Part shown: one piece after another, positions 44,863 to 53,583 of the stretch
How positions within the stretch are numbered: the first letter of the stretch is position 1
How the letters are laid out: every line of letters starts with the position of its first letter
Source of the DNA: 34-65-8 sp046294735
GTDB lineage: Bacteria > Pseudomonadota > Alphaproteobacteria > Sphingomonadales > Sphingomonadaceae
NCBI GenBank assembly: GCA_046294735.1
Contig: JBKBKB010000003.1
Span: 1 to 64,000 of the forward strand
Direction of reading: 5' to 3'
DNA: 64,000 bases
Translations under genes and position numbers: made by a program
Notes under the pieces: generated by a model
Told to the model about the DNA's origin: nothing
What the model saw: only the letters and a program-made list of their open reading frames with translations
Databases searched by the model: none

Positions 44863-45900
44863 ATGCAGACCCGCAGCGGAAATGGGGCGACGCACATCGC
44901 CAACCGGCTGCTCTATGCCGCCACCCTGCGCCCGCTGTGGGCCCTGGGCTCTGCGCGGCAGGCGGAACCGCCGATCCTGATTTCCGGCTCGCCCCGCTCC
45001 GGCTCGACCTGGCTGCTGGAGACGCTCGAGCGCCACTTCGCTGCCCGCCGCAACTGGGAACCGGTTGACGGAATTGAGCAGCACCTCGGCACCCCGATGG
45101 GCCAGCGGCGCTTCGGCCTCAGGCCCTATATCTCGCCAGGCGATACCGCCCACCCGCTCGCACCGCTGCTGCTCGACATCGTCGATGGCGGATCGCCGCG
45201 CCAGTGGCGGCGGGCATGGAACGGCAAGGCCGGCGCGCTCGCCAACCTGGGGCGGATCGCCGGCGCGCGGCGCACGTTGGTCAAGTTCACCGAGGCGCAG
45301 CGCTGCCTGCCGTTCATCGCGCGCCACCGCAGCAACCAGGCGGTGGTGATCCTGCGCAACCCGCTGTCGGTGACCGCCTCGGCGCTGACCTTCGGCGGCA
45401 AGCGCGATTTCACCAGGGAACCGCCCCCCGGCCCGGTGCCCGAACCGCGCCGCTTGCCGGGCGGCCTGCTGCGCGATTTTCCCGCGCTGGAGAAATACGC
45501 GGGGCGCGACATGACCCGCGCGCAATATATCGGGCTGTCCACCTGCATCGACATGCTGGTGCCGCTGCGCGATCCGGCCTGCCGCGAGCGATACTGTTTC
45601 GTCGCCTACGAAACACTCAAGTCGGGCGCGGCCGATTTCGGCGCGGTGCTGCGCTATCTCGGCGAAAGCGGCGGCCTGTCGGGCGAGGCAGCAGACCAGC
45701 TGCGCCAGCCGAGCGCGCGGGCGCGGGCCGTGTCCGCGCTCGATGGCACCCGGCTCGACTGGGAAGGGCGCCTGTCCGAACAGGAAGTGGCCGATGTGCT
45801 CGAAATCGCTTCCGATCTCGGGATCGACTGGTATGGCGACGCACCGGGGATCGACCGGGCAAAGGCCGAACAAACCGGCCTTGCTTGCTTCGTCGCATGA
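44863..45900 (+). CDS. Sulfotransferase-family protein (first of three)
   Basis: A 345-residue protein with the PAPS-binding loop ILISGSPRSGSTWLLETLER near residue 40 and the 3'-phosphate segment AVVILRNPLSVTASAL near residue 160. These two sites define cytosolic-type sulfotransferases that add sulfate from PAPS to hydroxyl or amino groups. The gene starts three bases after the PhyH stop. Acceptor unknown, probably the glycan made here. Confidence 0.82.
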   Translation: MQTRSGNGATHIANRLLYAATLRPLWALGSARQAEPPILISGSPRSGSTWLLETLERHFAARRNWEPVDGIEQHLGTPMGQRRFGLRPYISPGDTAHPLAPLLLDIVDGGSPRQWRRAWNGKAGALANLGRIAGARRTLVKFTEAQRCLPFIARHRSNQAVVILRNPLSVTASALTFGGKRDFTREPPPGPVPEPRRLPGGLLRDFPALEKYAGRDMTRAQYIGLSTCIDMLVPLRDPACRERYCFVAYETLKSGAADFGAVLRYLGESGGLSGEAADQLRQPSARARAVSALDGTRLDWEGRLSEQEVADVLEIASDLGIDWYGDAPGIDRAKAEQTGLACFVA

Positions 45901-45934
45901 CCGGTTGCCAGACGAAGCAGGGGGGCTGACACGC

Positions 45935-47938
45935 ATGGCGCAAGGTCAGGGCGCGCAAGGTCAAGGCGCGCATGGATCGCTGGCTTACCGGGCCGATATC
46001 GACGGGCTTCGCGGCATCGCTGTGCTTCTGGTGGTGCTGTATCATGCCGAACCATCATGGCTGCCCGGCGGGTTCATCGGCGTCGATGTGTTCTTCGTCA
46101 TCTCGGGCTACCTGATCACCAAGATCCTCCATGGCGAGAGTGCTGCAGGCACCTTCAGCTATGGCAATTTCTACCGCCGCCGGATCAAGCGGCTGCTGCC
46201 GGCATTCTCGGTCGTCGTCGCCGCCACCATCGGCCTTTCGCTGTGGCTCTCTCTGCCGGATCACCTGATCGATACCGGTCAGAGTGTGATTGCAGCCGGT
46301 CTGTTTGCCACCAACTTCCTGTTCTGGAACGAAGCGAACTACTTTGCCGGCGCCGCCGAGATCAAGCCGCTGCTGCACAGCTGGTCGCTGGCCGTCGAGG
46401 AACAGTTCTACTTCGTCTACCCGGTCCTGCTGCTGCTGGCGATCAAGCTGAGCCGGGCGCGCGGAGCGCTGGTAATCACAGCGGTGATCTTCACTGTGTC
46501 GCTGGCCGCATCGGCCCTGTTGACGCCGGTCTTTTCCGAGGCTGCCTTTTTTCTGCTGCCATTCCGGGCGTGGGAACTCATGCTGGGATCGCTGCTGGCC
46601 ATTACCGCAGTGCAGGCACCGGCACGCGAACGCCATCGCAACGCGCTGGTCGCGGCCGGGATCGCGATGATCGCCGCCGCAGGCGTGCTCTATTCCTCGG
46701 CAACCCCGTTTCCGGGCATTGCGGCACTGCTGCCGGTCGCCGGTTCGGCCTTGGCCATCTATGCAGGCGCGGGCAGCGGTGCGGTCAGCCGGATTGTGCT
46801 GCAGAACGGCCCGCTCGTGTTCTTCGGCCGGATCTCTTATTCGCTCTACCTGTGGCACTGGCCGCTGCTCGCCTTCGCCCGCTACCGCAGCGTCGGTGAG
46901 CCCGATCTCGCTCTGATGATGGGGCTGGTGGCGCTGTCCGTGGTGCTAGCCTGGCTCAGCTACCGGTTTGTGGAGCAACCATTCCGCAACCCGGCACGGC
47001 TGACCGGGTATCGGCCGTTCCTGTTCGCCTTGGCCAGCTCGGGGCTGATGATCGGAGCGGGCGGTGCCATGATCCACACCCAGGGCTTGCCGCAAAGGTT
47101 CGACAGCGACGTGCGCGAACTGATCGCCACCCGCGCCGACCAGGACCGCCGCGCCGGGTGCATGGCCAGCGCCGAAAAGCCCCGCGATCCGGCTAACCCG
47201 TGCCTTTACGGCAGCCCGGAGACAGGACCGACGATAGCCCTGTGGGGTGACAGCCATGCCCATGCCCTGGTCGATTCGCTGGGCCGGGTTGCGGCAGATG
47301 GCGGCCGGAGCCTGCAATTCTACGGCTACGCCGGTTGCCCGCCGATTACCGATGTGGAGGTTCCCGACGATGCGGGCTGCGCGGCCTATAGCAAGGGCGC
47401 GCTGGCGCAGATTCTGAACGATCCGCAGATCACGACCGTTGTCCTGTTCGCGCGTCACGCGGCCCATCTGCGCGGCGATACCGGCGCGCTTGGCCCGGCC
47501 GAAGGCGCCTTTCCGCCCGCCGCGTTTCCCGAGCTGTCCGAACGGGAGAGGATCGCGCGCTATTTCGCAGCACTGGACAGCATGGTGGCCAGGCTGCGGG
47601 CGGGCGGCAGGCAGGTGGTGCTGGTGCAGCCTGTGCCGGAGACCGCATTCGACATCCCCCGCATTGCCGCCCTGCTGGCCATGCAGGGCAAGTCGATCGC
47701 GGATTTCACCCGGCCACGGGCACAGTATGAGGCCCGGCAGGCAGGGATCCGCGATTCGCTGGAAGCCATAGCAGCCAGGCATGGCGCGCGTCTGGTCGAT
47801 CCGGCAGCATGGATGTGCGATGCGGCAGTGTGCCGGGTCGAACAGGAAGGCCGTCTGCTCTATTACGACGACGATCACGTGACCTCGTTCGCCGCAACCC
47901 GGATCGGCCGAGACATCATGGCCGCCATTCCTAACTAG
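45935..47938 (+). CDS. OafA-type acyltransferase fused to SGNH hydrolase domain
   Basis: A 667-residue inner-membrane protein. Residues about 15-350 are an acyltransferase-3 domain with some ten helices: YRADIDGLRGIAVLLVVLYH and VDVFFVISGYLITK, with LLHSWSLAVEEQFYFVYP. The periplasmic C-terminal part is an SGNH domain with IALWGDSHAHALVD and the final YDDDHVTSFAATRIG. Such proteins O-acetylate polysaccharides. A 15-bp near-repeat at the start encodes QGQGAQGQGAHG. The stop codon overlaps that of the opposing gene in CTAG. Confidence 0.9.
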   Translation: MAQGQGAQGQGAHGSLAYRADIDGLRGIAVLLVVLYHAEPSWLPGGFIGVDVFFVISGYLITKILHGESAAGTFSYGNFYRRRIKRLLPAFSVVVAATIGLSLWLSLPDHLIDTGQSVIAAGLFATNFLFWNEANYFAGAAEIKPLLHSWSLAVEEQFYFVYPVLLLLAIKLSRARGALVITAVIFTVSLAASALLTPVFSEAAFFLLPFRAWELMLGSLLAITAVQAPARERHRNALVAAGIAMIAAAGVLYSSATPFPGIAALLPVAGSALAIYAGAGSGAVSRIVLQNGPLVFFGRISYSLYLWHWPLLAFARYRSVGEPDLALMMGLVALSVVLAWLSYRFVEQPFRNPARLTGYRPFLFALASSGLMIGAGGAMIHTQGLPQRFDSDVRELIATRADQDRRAGCMASAEKPRDPANPCLYGSPETGPTIALWGDSHAHALVDSLGRVAADGGRSLQFYGYAGCPPITDVEVPDDAGCAAYSKGALAQILNDPQITTVVLFARHAAHLRGDTGALGPAEGAFPPAAFPELSERERIARYFAALDSMVARLRAGGRQVVLVQPVPETAFDIPRIAALLAMQGKSIADFTRPRAQYEARQAGIRDSLEAIAARHGARLVDPAAWMCDAAVCRVEQEGRLLYYDDDHVTSFAATRIGRDIMAAIPN

Positions 47939-49611
47939 CGCGCAAGCACCTCGAGCACTTCATCGAGGCTGGGCTCGCGGCACGGGCCGATGACCTGCCA
48001 GGTCCGCCGAAGCAGGTCGGCTTCGCGCGCCGTTCCGTCGATCTGCGCCACGGCTTGCGCCAGCGAATGCGCATCATGCCCCCGCAGCGGGAAGCACGCC
48101 AGCGAATGCGCCGGGTCCATCGCGGCGAACTCTGCCATAATCGGCATCCGGCCGCGCCGCAGCACGTCAAGCGCCACACCCGACGGGCCGGTTATGATCG
48201 TGCGGCAGGTGAGCACCGCGTCGAAATCGGTCTGCTCGTTGGGCCATAGCCGGAAACCAGCCCGGTTCAATGCGTCCGAGACCAACCGGCGCGTCGCCGG
48301 GTCGGCCTGATAGAACACCGGGTGCGGCTTCCACATGACCCGGGCCGGGTCATCACCCGCACGGGCAACCATTTCCCCGACGATCTCGATCAGTGCCAGC
48401 TCATGAGCGGCGCCCAACCGGGCAAAGGGAGGATAGGCGGGATGGGTGAAGTTCGTCAGGACAGCCCACCCGCCACCACGCCATCGCCGCAGCTGGGGTT
48501 CAGGCAGCGGGAAGCCCGCATTCCGGCCATAATGGCACAAGGCATCATGCCACCGGGCATCGTGCAGCGACTGGACGACGCACAGGTTTGACACGCCCTG
48601 GAAATTGATCCCGGTCGAAACCCCGTGCATCCAGTGCACGGTCTTGGCGCCCATCGCCTGCATCGCCGCTTCCGGCAGGATCGTGTCGGCCCGGCCGACA
48701 TGGCCGAACACCACCGCCTGCGCCCCCTGCCCGGCCCTGCGCCAGCGCCAGGCCGAGCCGGTGCCGAGCAGGATCCGGAACACCATGGCCGTCAGCTGCT
48801 TGAAGGTCGGGCGGTATCCGGCGGCGGCAATGGCCGGCGCTGCATGGCGGGCCAGACCCAGGCCGCGCGGGACCCCCGCAATCAGCGCGCGCCAGTCCCA
48901 CGCCAGGGCAAAGCCATGGTCCCAGCCAGCTTCGGCCAGAATCGTGCGGGCCTGCGCCGCGCCGACATGCAGTCGCCCCACGAACACCACCGCAGTCTCC
49001 GCCGGATCCCGCCCGGCCAGCGCCTTGCGCACGTGCTTGGTCCGGTTGGCGGCTTCGGCATGAAGCGCCACCACAGTGCGGGGCTGGCCCTGCCGAAGGC
49101 GGCGAAGGCGGGGCCAGCGCAGGCTCGCCCCCATGGCCAGCACCAGGCAGGCGAGCGCCGCCAGCGTCGCGCCAAGCGCCATGGCATGGAGCGTGACGGC
49201 CCGGCGCCAGCGCCCGGCAACTTGCCCGCCCGCGCGTTCCAGCGCGGTTTCCACCACGAAGCGCGACAGTTCAACCGGCAAGCCCTGAATCGTACCGGCG
49301 CCTGCTCCGTCCTGCACCAGCCGCTCGGCAAATTCCTCGCCCAGGGCAAAGGCCGTGGCCCCTTCGCGGTAGGTCGTGATCGGCAGTTCCTGCCGCCAGA
49401 CCAGCGGGAATGGCGCCAGCCTTGCCTCCTGCCGGGCGAGGGTGTGGTTGATCGCGGCCTCGGCCCGGGCGCGGTCAGCCTCGCTGAAGCCCGCGCCTGT
49501 GGCAGCGACAGCCGAGATCCGCCACTGGCCGCCCGCCCTGACAGCGCGAAGCGCGGCGAGGCCGGAAATCGGGCCGCCAGCGGGGGGCGGAGGGGGCGGT
49601 GCAACAGGCAT
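47935..49611 (-). CDS. GT-B-like capsule/CDP-glycerol-type transferase candidate
   Basis: A 558-residue protein I can only partly place. Residues 1-140 are an unrecognised region, one membrane helix lies at about 143-163 (AMALGATLAALACLVLAMG), and the rest looks like a GT-B transferase: AVVFGHVGRADTILPEAAMQ, TVHWMHGVSTGIN, MWKPHPVFYQADPATRRLV and the nucleotide-site-like TGPSGVALDVLRRGRMPIM. KPHP occurs in CDP-glycerol transferases and KpsC/KpsS-type enzymes. It is the only glycosyltransferase-like protein in the locus and is oppositely oriented. Could add the nonulosonic acid or a glycerol phosphate. Confidence 0.5.
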   Translation of the reverse strand: MPVAPPPPPPAGGPISGLAALRAVRAGGQWRISAVAATGAGFSEADRARAEAAINHTLARQEARLAPFPLVWRQELPITTYREGATAFALGEEFAERLVQDGAGAGTIQGLPVELSRFVVETALERAGGQVAGRWRRAVTLHAMALGATLAALACLVLAMGASLRWPRLRRLRQGQPRTVVALHAEAANRTKHVRKALAGRDPAETAVVFVGRLHVGAAQARTILAEAGWDHGFALAWDWRALIAGVPRGLGLARHAAPAIAAAGYRPTFKQLTAMVFRILLGTGSAWRWRRAGQGAQAVVFGHVGRADTILPEAAMQAMGAKTVHWMHGVSTGINFQGVSNLCVVQSLHDARWHDALCHYGRNAGFPLPEPQLRRWRGGGWAVLTNFTHPAYPPFARLGAAHELALIEIVGEMVARAGDDPARVMWKPHPVFYQADPATRRLVSDALNRAGFRLWPNEQTDFDAVLTCRTIITGPSGVALDVLRRGRMPIMAEFAAMDPAHSLACFPLRGHDAHSLAQAVAQIDGTAREADLLRRTWQVIGPCREPSLDEVLEVLAR

Positions 49612-49875
49612 ATTCGGCGCTCGCCTTCGCTGCCCGCGGGCGCCAGGTCAACCGCCTACAAGACCGGACACCCTGGCAGCATCTGCCCCTGTTCCCGGAT
49701 GGTCGGCGTTGCTGGGCTGTTTGCCCTGCGGGCCAGCCGGCGCCTGCACAACAGCCTGCTGCGGGCGCTATGCCCAAGGCAGTGGCGCGAACGGGCAAAA
49801 GCGGGCAATTCCCCCTCGCCTTAGCCGGGCGGGTGGGTTAGGTCGGCAGGCGACAGGACCGGACTGACCCTATTC

Positions 49876-50949
49876 ATGTATCCTTACCTCATCATGCTGG
49901 GCCTGCCCGCCGTGCTGGCCTATCTCACCGGTCGCCAAACCCAGGCCGGGATCGGATTGCTGGTGGTGTTCCTGCTGTTCACCGCAGTGATCGGACTGCG
50001 CTACGAGATCGGGCCGGACTGGTGGGCCTATCTCAACCAGCTTCGGGTGATGCCGCAACAAAGCCTGGGCACACTGGCCGAACGCGGCGAACTGGGTTGG
50101 GCCATACTGGTCCAGTTTTCGGACTCGATGGGGTGGGGCATTCATGGCCTGGCGATCGCATCGGGGCTGGTGTTCTGCATCGGCCTGTTCGCGATTGCCC
50201 GGGCCTGCCAGGAACCAATGCTGGCGGTGGTCGCTGCGGTTCCTTACCTCTCGATTGCCGTGGCAATGAGCGGGATGCGCCAGGCGATGGCAATCGGGAT
50301 CGTGTTTTTCCTGATTGCCAAGTGGTATCGCTATCCGGTCTGGCTGAAAATTGTGCTCGTGCTGGTCGCCGCCAGTTTCCACTTCAGCGCGCTGGCCCTG
50401 TTGCTGGTGGTGGCACTCGACAGCCGGATGCAACTGGGCCGACGAATCGTGGCCGGGGCTTTCGTGTTCGCGGTGGTGGCGTGGCAGGTCAGCACCAGCG
50501 ATATCCGGGTGGACCGCTATACCCGCACCTATTTCGAGGACGGCGCGGCCGCCAGTGCTGAAGGCGCGCTGTACCACGTCCTGCTGACTGCGGTGCCATG
50601 CCTTGCCTATTTCTTCATGCGACGGCGCTGGATTGAGCTTTACGGGCGGATTTCCATCATCGACATCCTGGCCGCGATCGGCGTGATCGCGCTGGTGTTC
50701 GTGTTCTTCTTCCCCACCGCGACTGATCGGATGACGCTCTATTTCAGCGCGGTGGCGCTGATCATTCAGGGCAATTTTCCGCAACTGTGGCGGGGCCGGA
50801 CCGAGCAGATGCTGGTCCGCACCGGGATCGTCGTGCTCAACGCGGTGGCGATGATGACCTTCCTGATCGCGGGCAACAAGGCCGGTTCCTTCGTGCCCTA
50901 CAAATCGGTGTTTTCGGACGAATACGAACTGGGGGTCTCGCGCCGGTGA
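49876..50949 (+). CDS. EpsG-family membrane protein, probable polysaccharide polymerase
   Basis: A 357-residue inner-membrane protein with about ten helices. EpsG/Wzy-like features are FTAVIGLRYEIGPDWWAYLN near the start and a central periplasmic loop, with GMRQAMAIGIVFFLIA and SFHFSALALLLVV. Members polymerise repeat units or act in exopolysaccharide export. First gene of the second coupled block (polymerase to flippase); its stop overlaps the GNAT gene start (GTGA). Confidence 0.82.
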   Translation: MYPYLIMLGLPAVLAYLTGRQTQAGIGLLVVFLLFTAVIGLRYEIGPDWWAYLNQLRVMPQQSLGTLAERGELGWAILVQFSDSMGWGIHGLAIASGLVFCIGLFAIARACQEPMLAVVAAVPYLSIAVAMSGMRQAMAIGIVFFLIAKWYRYPVWLKIVLVLVAASFHFSALALLLVVALDSRMQLGRRIVAGAFVFAVVAWQVSTSDIRVDRYTRTYFEDGAAASAEGALYHVLLTAVPCLAYFFMRRRWIELYGRISIIDILAAIGVIALVFVFFFPTATDRMTLYFSAVALIIQGNFPQLWRGRTEQMLVRTGIVVLNAVAMMTFLIAGNKAGSFVPYKSVFSDEYELGVSRR

Positions 50950-51986
50950 GCAGCCAGCCGCAGATTACCGTGCGCCCGGTGGAGGAACGCGACTTCGAGC
51001 CGCTGCGGGCGCTCTATGCCCGGGTGTGGCAACGCACGCGTGACGAGCGCTATGACCGGATGCGCTTTCGCGAGACGATGGCGGGCCTGCCGCTGGCTGC
51101 CGTGGCCGAGGTCGACGGCGATGTGGCGGGGTTCTTCACCCTGTGGCCGCTCGACCTGACCGACGGCAAGCGCGTGGTTGCAGGCGGCGAGGCGATGGAC
51201 GTGATGACCGACGAGCGCCTGCGCGGGCGCGGCATCTTCCCCACCCTGGCCGCGAAAACTGCCGAGTTCGCGGGCGAGCGCGGGGTCCAGGTGCTGTTCG
51301 GCGCACCCAATGCGGCGATCTTCAACGGCTACCTCAAGCGGCTGTCTTGGGCCACGCCCGGCCATATCCGCAGCTTCGTGCGGCCGCTGTCGCTAAAGGG
51401 TGCTGCACCGGGCGGGGTGCTGGCCAGCCCGGTGCTGGGCCTTGGCGCAAGCGATGCTCCAGCCGGCTTCGCCCTTGCCCGCCAGCGTCCGGAGGAAACC
51501 GCGCTCACCGCCTGCCTCGCCGCGAGCGAGGGCCAGCTTCGCAACAGCGCGGGCGGCGGGGTGTGGCGGGTCCACCGCACGCCGGCATGGTATGACTTCC
51601 GCTATCAGAACGCGGGCCGGTTCGATTACCGCTGGGTGGCGCTCAGCCGGGGCGGGCAACTGGCTGCCTTTGCCGTCTGGGGGCTGGAGCTGGCCCAGGG
51701 CGGGCGGCTGCGGCGCGCCAACCTGAACGATGTGATCGGGGTCGACCAGGCGGCGCAGCGCGCGGCAGTGCAGGTCGCGGTGCACGACGCGCGCCAGGCG
51801 GGGGCGCATTTCCTCCACGCGGTTGCGACCCATCCGGCGCGCGCGCCGCTGTTCCGGCGGCTCGGCTTCCTGCCGTTCAAGAAGACCCCGCTGATCGCCC
51901 GCACGCTCGATGCCGCAAGCCATTCGGGCAATCCGTTCCTGGCCGACGGGTGGGACCTGATCGGCGGCGATTTCGACTTCACCTGA
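50946..51986 (+). CDS. GNAT-family N-acyltransferase
   Basis: A 346-residue protein. An N-terminal GNAT domain (about residues 8-140) shows FFTLWPLDLTDGKR, the acyl-CoA loop DVMTDERLRGRGIFPTLAAK and NAAIFNGYLKRLSW. The C-terminal part is less certain but repeats a GNAT-like strand order and ends with HPARAPLFRRLGFLPFKK. The long form resembles the two-domain Eis-type arrangement. Start GTG 50946 overlaps the EpsG stop. In this locus it may acylate an amino sugar or nonulosonate. Confidence 0.78.
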   Translation: MSSQPQITVRPVEERDFEPLRALYARVWQRTRDERYDRMRFRETMAGLPLAAVAEVDGDVAGFFTLWPLDLTDGKRVVAGGEAMDVMTDERLRGRGIFPTLAAKTAEFAGERGVQVLFGAPNAAIFNGYLKRLSWATPGHIRSFVRPLSLKGAAPGGVLASPVLGLGASDAPAGFALARQRPEETALTACLAASEGQLRNSAGGGVWRVHRTPAWYDFRYQNAGRFDYRWVALSRGGQLAAFAVWGLELAQGGRLRRANLNDVIGVDQAAQRAAVQVAVHDARQAGAHFLHAVATHPARAPLFRRLGFLPFKKTPLIARTLDAASHSGNPFLADGWDLIGGDFDFT

Positions 51987-51988
51987 CC

Positions 51989-52936
51989 ATGAGCACCCGC
52001 GAAATTCAGCCCGGCACGTTCATCGTCTCGCTCGACTGCGAGGGCAAGTGGGGGATGGCCGATCATCTCACCGCCTGGCACCACGCGCACCTCAACCGGG
52101 CGGAACTGGGTGCGGCCTATCGCCAGCTGCTGGCCCTGTTCCGGCGCTACCAGATCCCGGCGAGCTTCGCCTTCGTCATGGCCTTCGTGCTGTCGGAGAG
52201 CGAACAGGCCGAGATGGCCGACCATTTTGGGGATGTGCCGATCGAAGGGGCGAACTGGCTCGCCGCGTTCCGCGCCGCGCAGGCGACCGGCGACCTGAGC
52301 GGCTGGAGCCATCCCGAACTGCTCGACCTGGTCCGGGCTGAACCGATGCACGAGATCGCCTGCCACGGCTTCACCCACCTGCCGCTGGCGGAGGAGCTGG
52401 TCCCCCGGGCCGAAGCCGTGCGCGAACTGGCGGCCTGCCAGGAGGCGGCCCGGATCAAGGGGCTGACGCTCGAAACTTGCGTCTATCCGCGCAACCTCAA
52501 GGGCTGGCCGCAGGTGCTGGCCGAGGCTGGCCTCAAGGGTTTCCGCGCCCGCCCGGCGCGGCGCGGCAAGCTGGGGCTGCTGGCAGCAGAGCTGAACCCG
52601 TTCGACGCCTCGCAGGGGCCGTGTTCAGGCGAAGCCGGGCTGACCGTGATCCCCTCGGGCGAGATGCTCAACTGGCAGAGCGGCCCGCGCAAGGCGATCC
52701 CCCGCGCCGCCAGCCGCCTGCGCTGGAAAAGCCGGCTGGAACACGCCGCGCAGACCGGCGGGACGGCGCATATCTGGCTTCACCCGCACAACCTGATCGA
52801 CGCCCCCGGCACTGCCGAGCGGCTGGAGGATGTGCTGGCCATGGCCGCCGCCCTGCGCGATGCGGGGCGGCTGGACATCGTGACCCAAGCTGCATACTGC
52901 GCGCGGACCAATTCGCGGCACCAGAAAGCGCCATGA
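51989..52936 (+). CDS. NodB-type polysaccharide deacetylase
   Basis: A 315-residue carbohydrate esterase-like protein. FIVSLDCEGKWGM carries the first Asp region, HEIACHGFTHLPLAEE is the metal motif (H-x-x-x-H), and GTAHIWLHPHNLIDAPG is the late motif with conserved His. The typical second Asp (S-F-D-D) is altered to SLDCEG, as in other long capsular deacetylases. No signal peptide is seen. It starts three bases after the GNAT stop and overlaps the sulfotransferase gene by ATGA. Confidence 0.82.
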   Translation: MSTREIQPGTFIVSLDCEGKWGMADHLTAWHHAHLNRAELGAAYRQLLALFRRYQIPASFAFVMAFVLSESEQAEMADHFGDVPIEGANWLAAFRAAQATGDLSGWSHPELLDLVRAEPMHEIACHGFTHLPLAEELVPRAEAVRELAACQEAARIKGLTLETCVYPRNLKGWPQVLAEAGLKGFRARPARRGKLGLLAAELNPFDASQGPCSGEAGLTVIPSGEMLNWQSGPRKAIPRAASRLRWKSRLEHAAQTGGTAHIWLHPHNLIDAPGTAERLEDVLAMAAALRDAGRLDIVTQAAYCARTNSRHQKAP

Positions 52937-53583
52937 TCGTCTCCAGAACCAAACGTTTTGTTTTCGTCCATGTGCCGAAGACCGCCGGAAAGGCAGTTTC
53001 CGCGGCGCTGGACCCCCACGCCAGCGCGGGCATTGTCAATCCGCTGCACATCCATGAAACGCTGTGCGATTTCTACATGCGGGTCCGCAAAGAAGGGAAG
53101 AAGCCAAGGCTTCCTTTCGGCAAGCGCAGCGAAGCCGATGCTTCGGCTGAGTTTGCCGACTATTTCTCCTTTGCCTTTGTTCGCAACCCGTGGGACCGGG
53201 TGGTGTCGATGTTCAGCTTTCTGCAGAAGGCAGACTTGCCCGAGACGCGGGGGCTGGAGTTCGGACGCTTCATGCACGATCTCGAACACGGTGCCCACTA
53301 CCTGCAGTCGATTCACAACCCCCGGCCGCAGCTTGATTACATAACTGATTACCGCCGCAAGATCATCGTATCGGAGATCGGCCGGTTCGAGACGCTGGCG
53401 GAGGATTTCGGCCGGATCTGCGACCGCCTCGGCATCGATGTGCCGCTGGAGAAGCGCAACGTTTCCAGCCACGCGCACTATACCGACTACTTTGATGACC
53501 GCAGCCGAGGGTTCGTGGCAAACCTGTATGCGGAAGACATCTCGGCTTTCGGGTACACTTTCGGCGCCGACGCATCGCAATGA
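52933..53583 (+). CDS. Sulfotransfer_2-type sulfotransferase (second of three)
   Basis: A 216-residue protein. The PAPS loop is RFVFVHVPKTAGKAVSAAL near residue 8 and the 3'-phosphate segment is SFAFVRNPWDRVVSMFSFL near residue 80. This arrangement is that of carbohydrate sulfotransferases such as heparan-sulfate 2-O and chondroitin-type enzymes in Golgi and bacterial homologues. Both gene boundaries overlap neighbours (ATGA). Likely acts on the glycan made in the same locus. Confidence 0.85.
   Translation: MIVSRTKRFVFVHVPKTAGKAVSAALDPHASAGIVNPLHIHETLCDFYMRVRKEGKKPRLPFGKRSEADASAEFADYFSFAFVRNPWDRVVSMFSFLQKADLPETRGLEFGRFMHDLEHGAHYLQSIHNPRPQLDYITDYRRKIIVSEIGRFETLAEDFGRICDRLGIDVPLEKRNVSSHAHYTDYFDDRSRGFVANLYAEDISAFGYTFGADASQ

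Noticed and set aside
43801..45936. 711-residue antisense frame across the PhyH and sulfotransferase genes
   Set aside because: It covers two genes with clear motifs on the other strand; typical long frame in high-GC DNA.
45935..45975. Short near-repeat at the start of the acyltransferase gene as a phase-variation tract
   Set aside because: Only two 15-bp copies with mismatches. The unit is a multiple of three, so it would not switch the frame.
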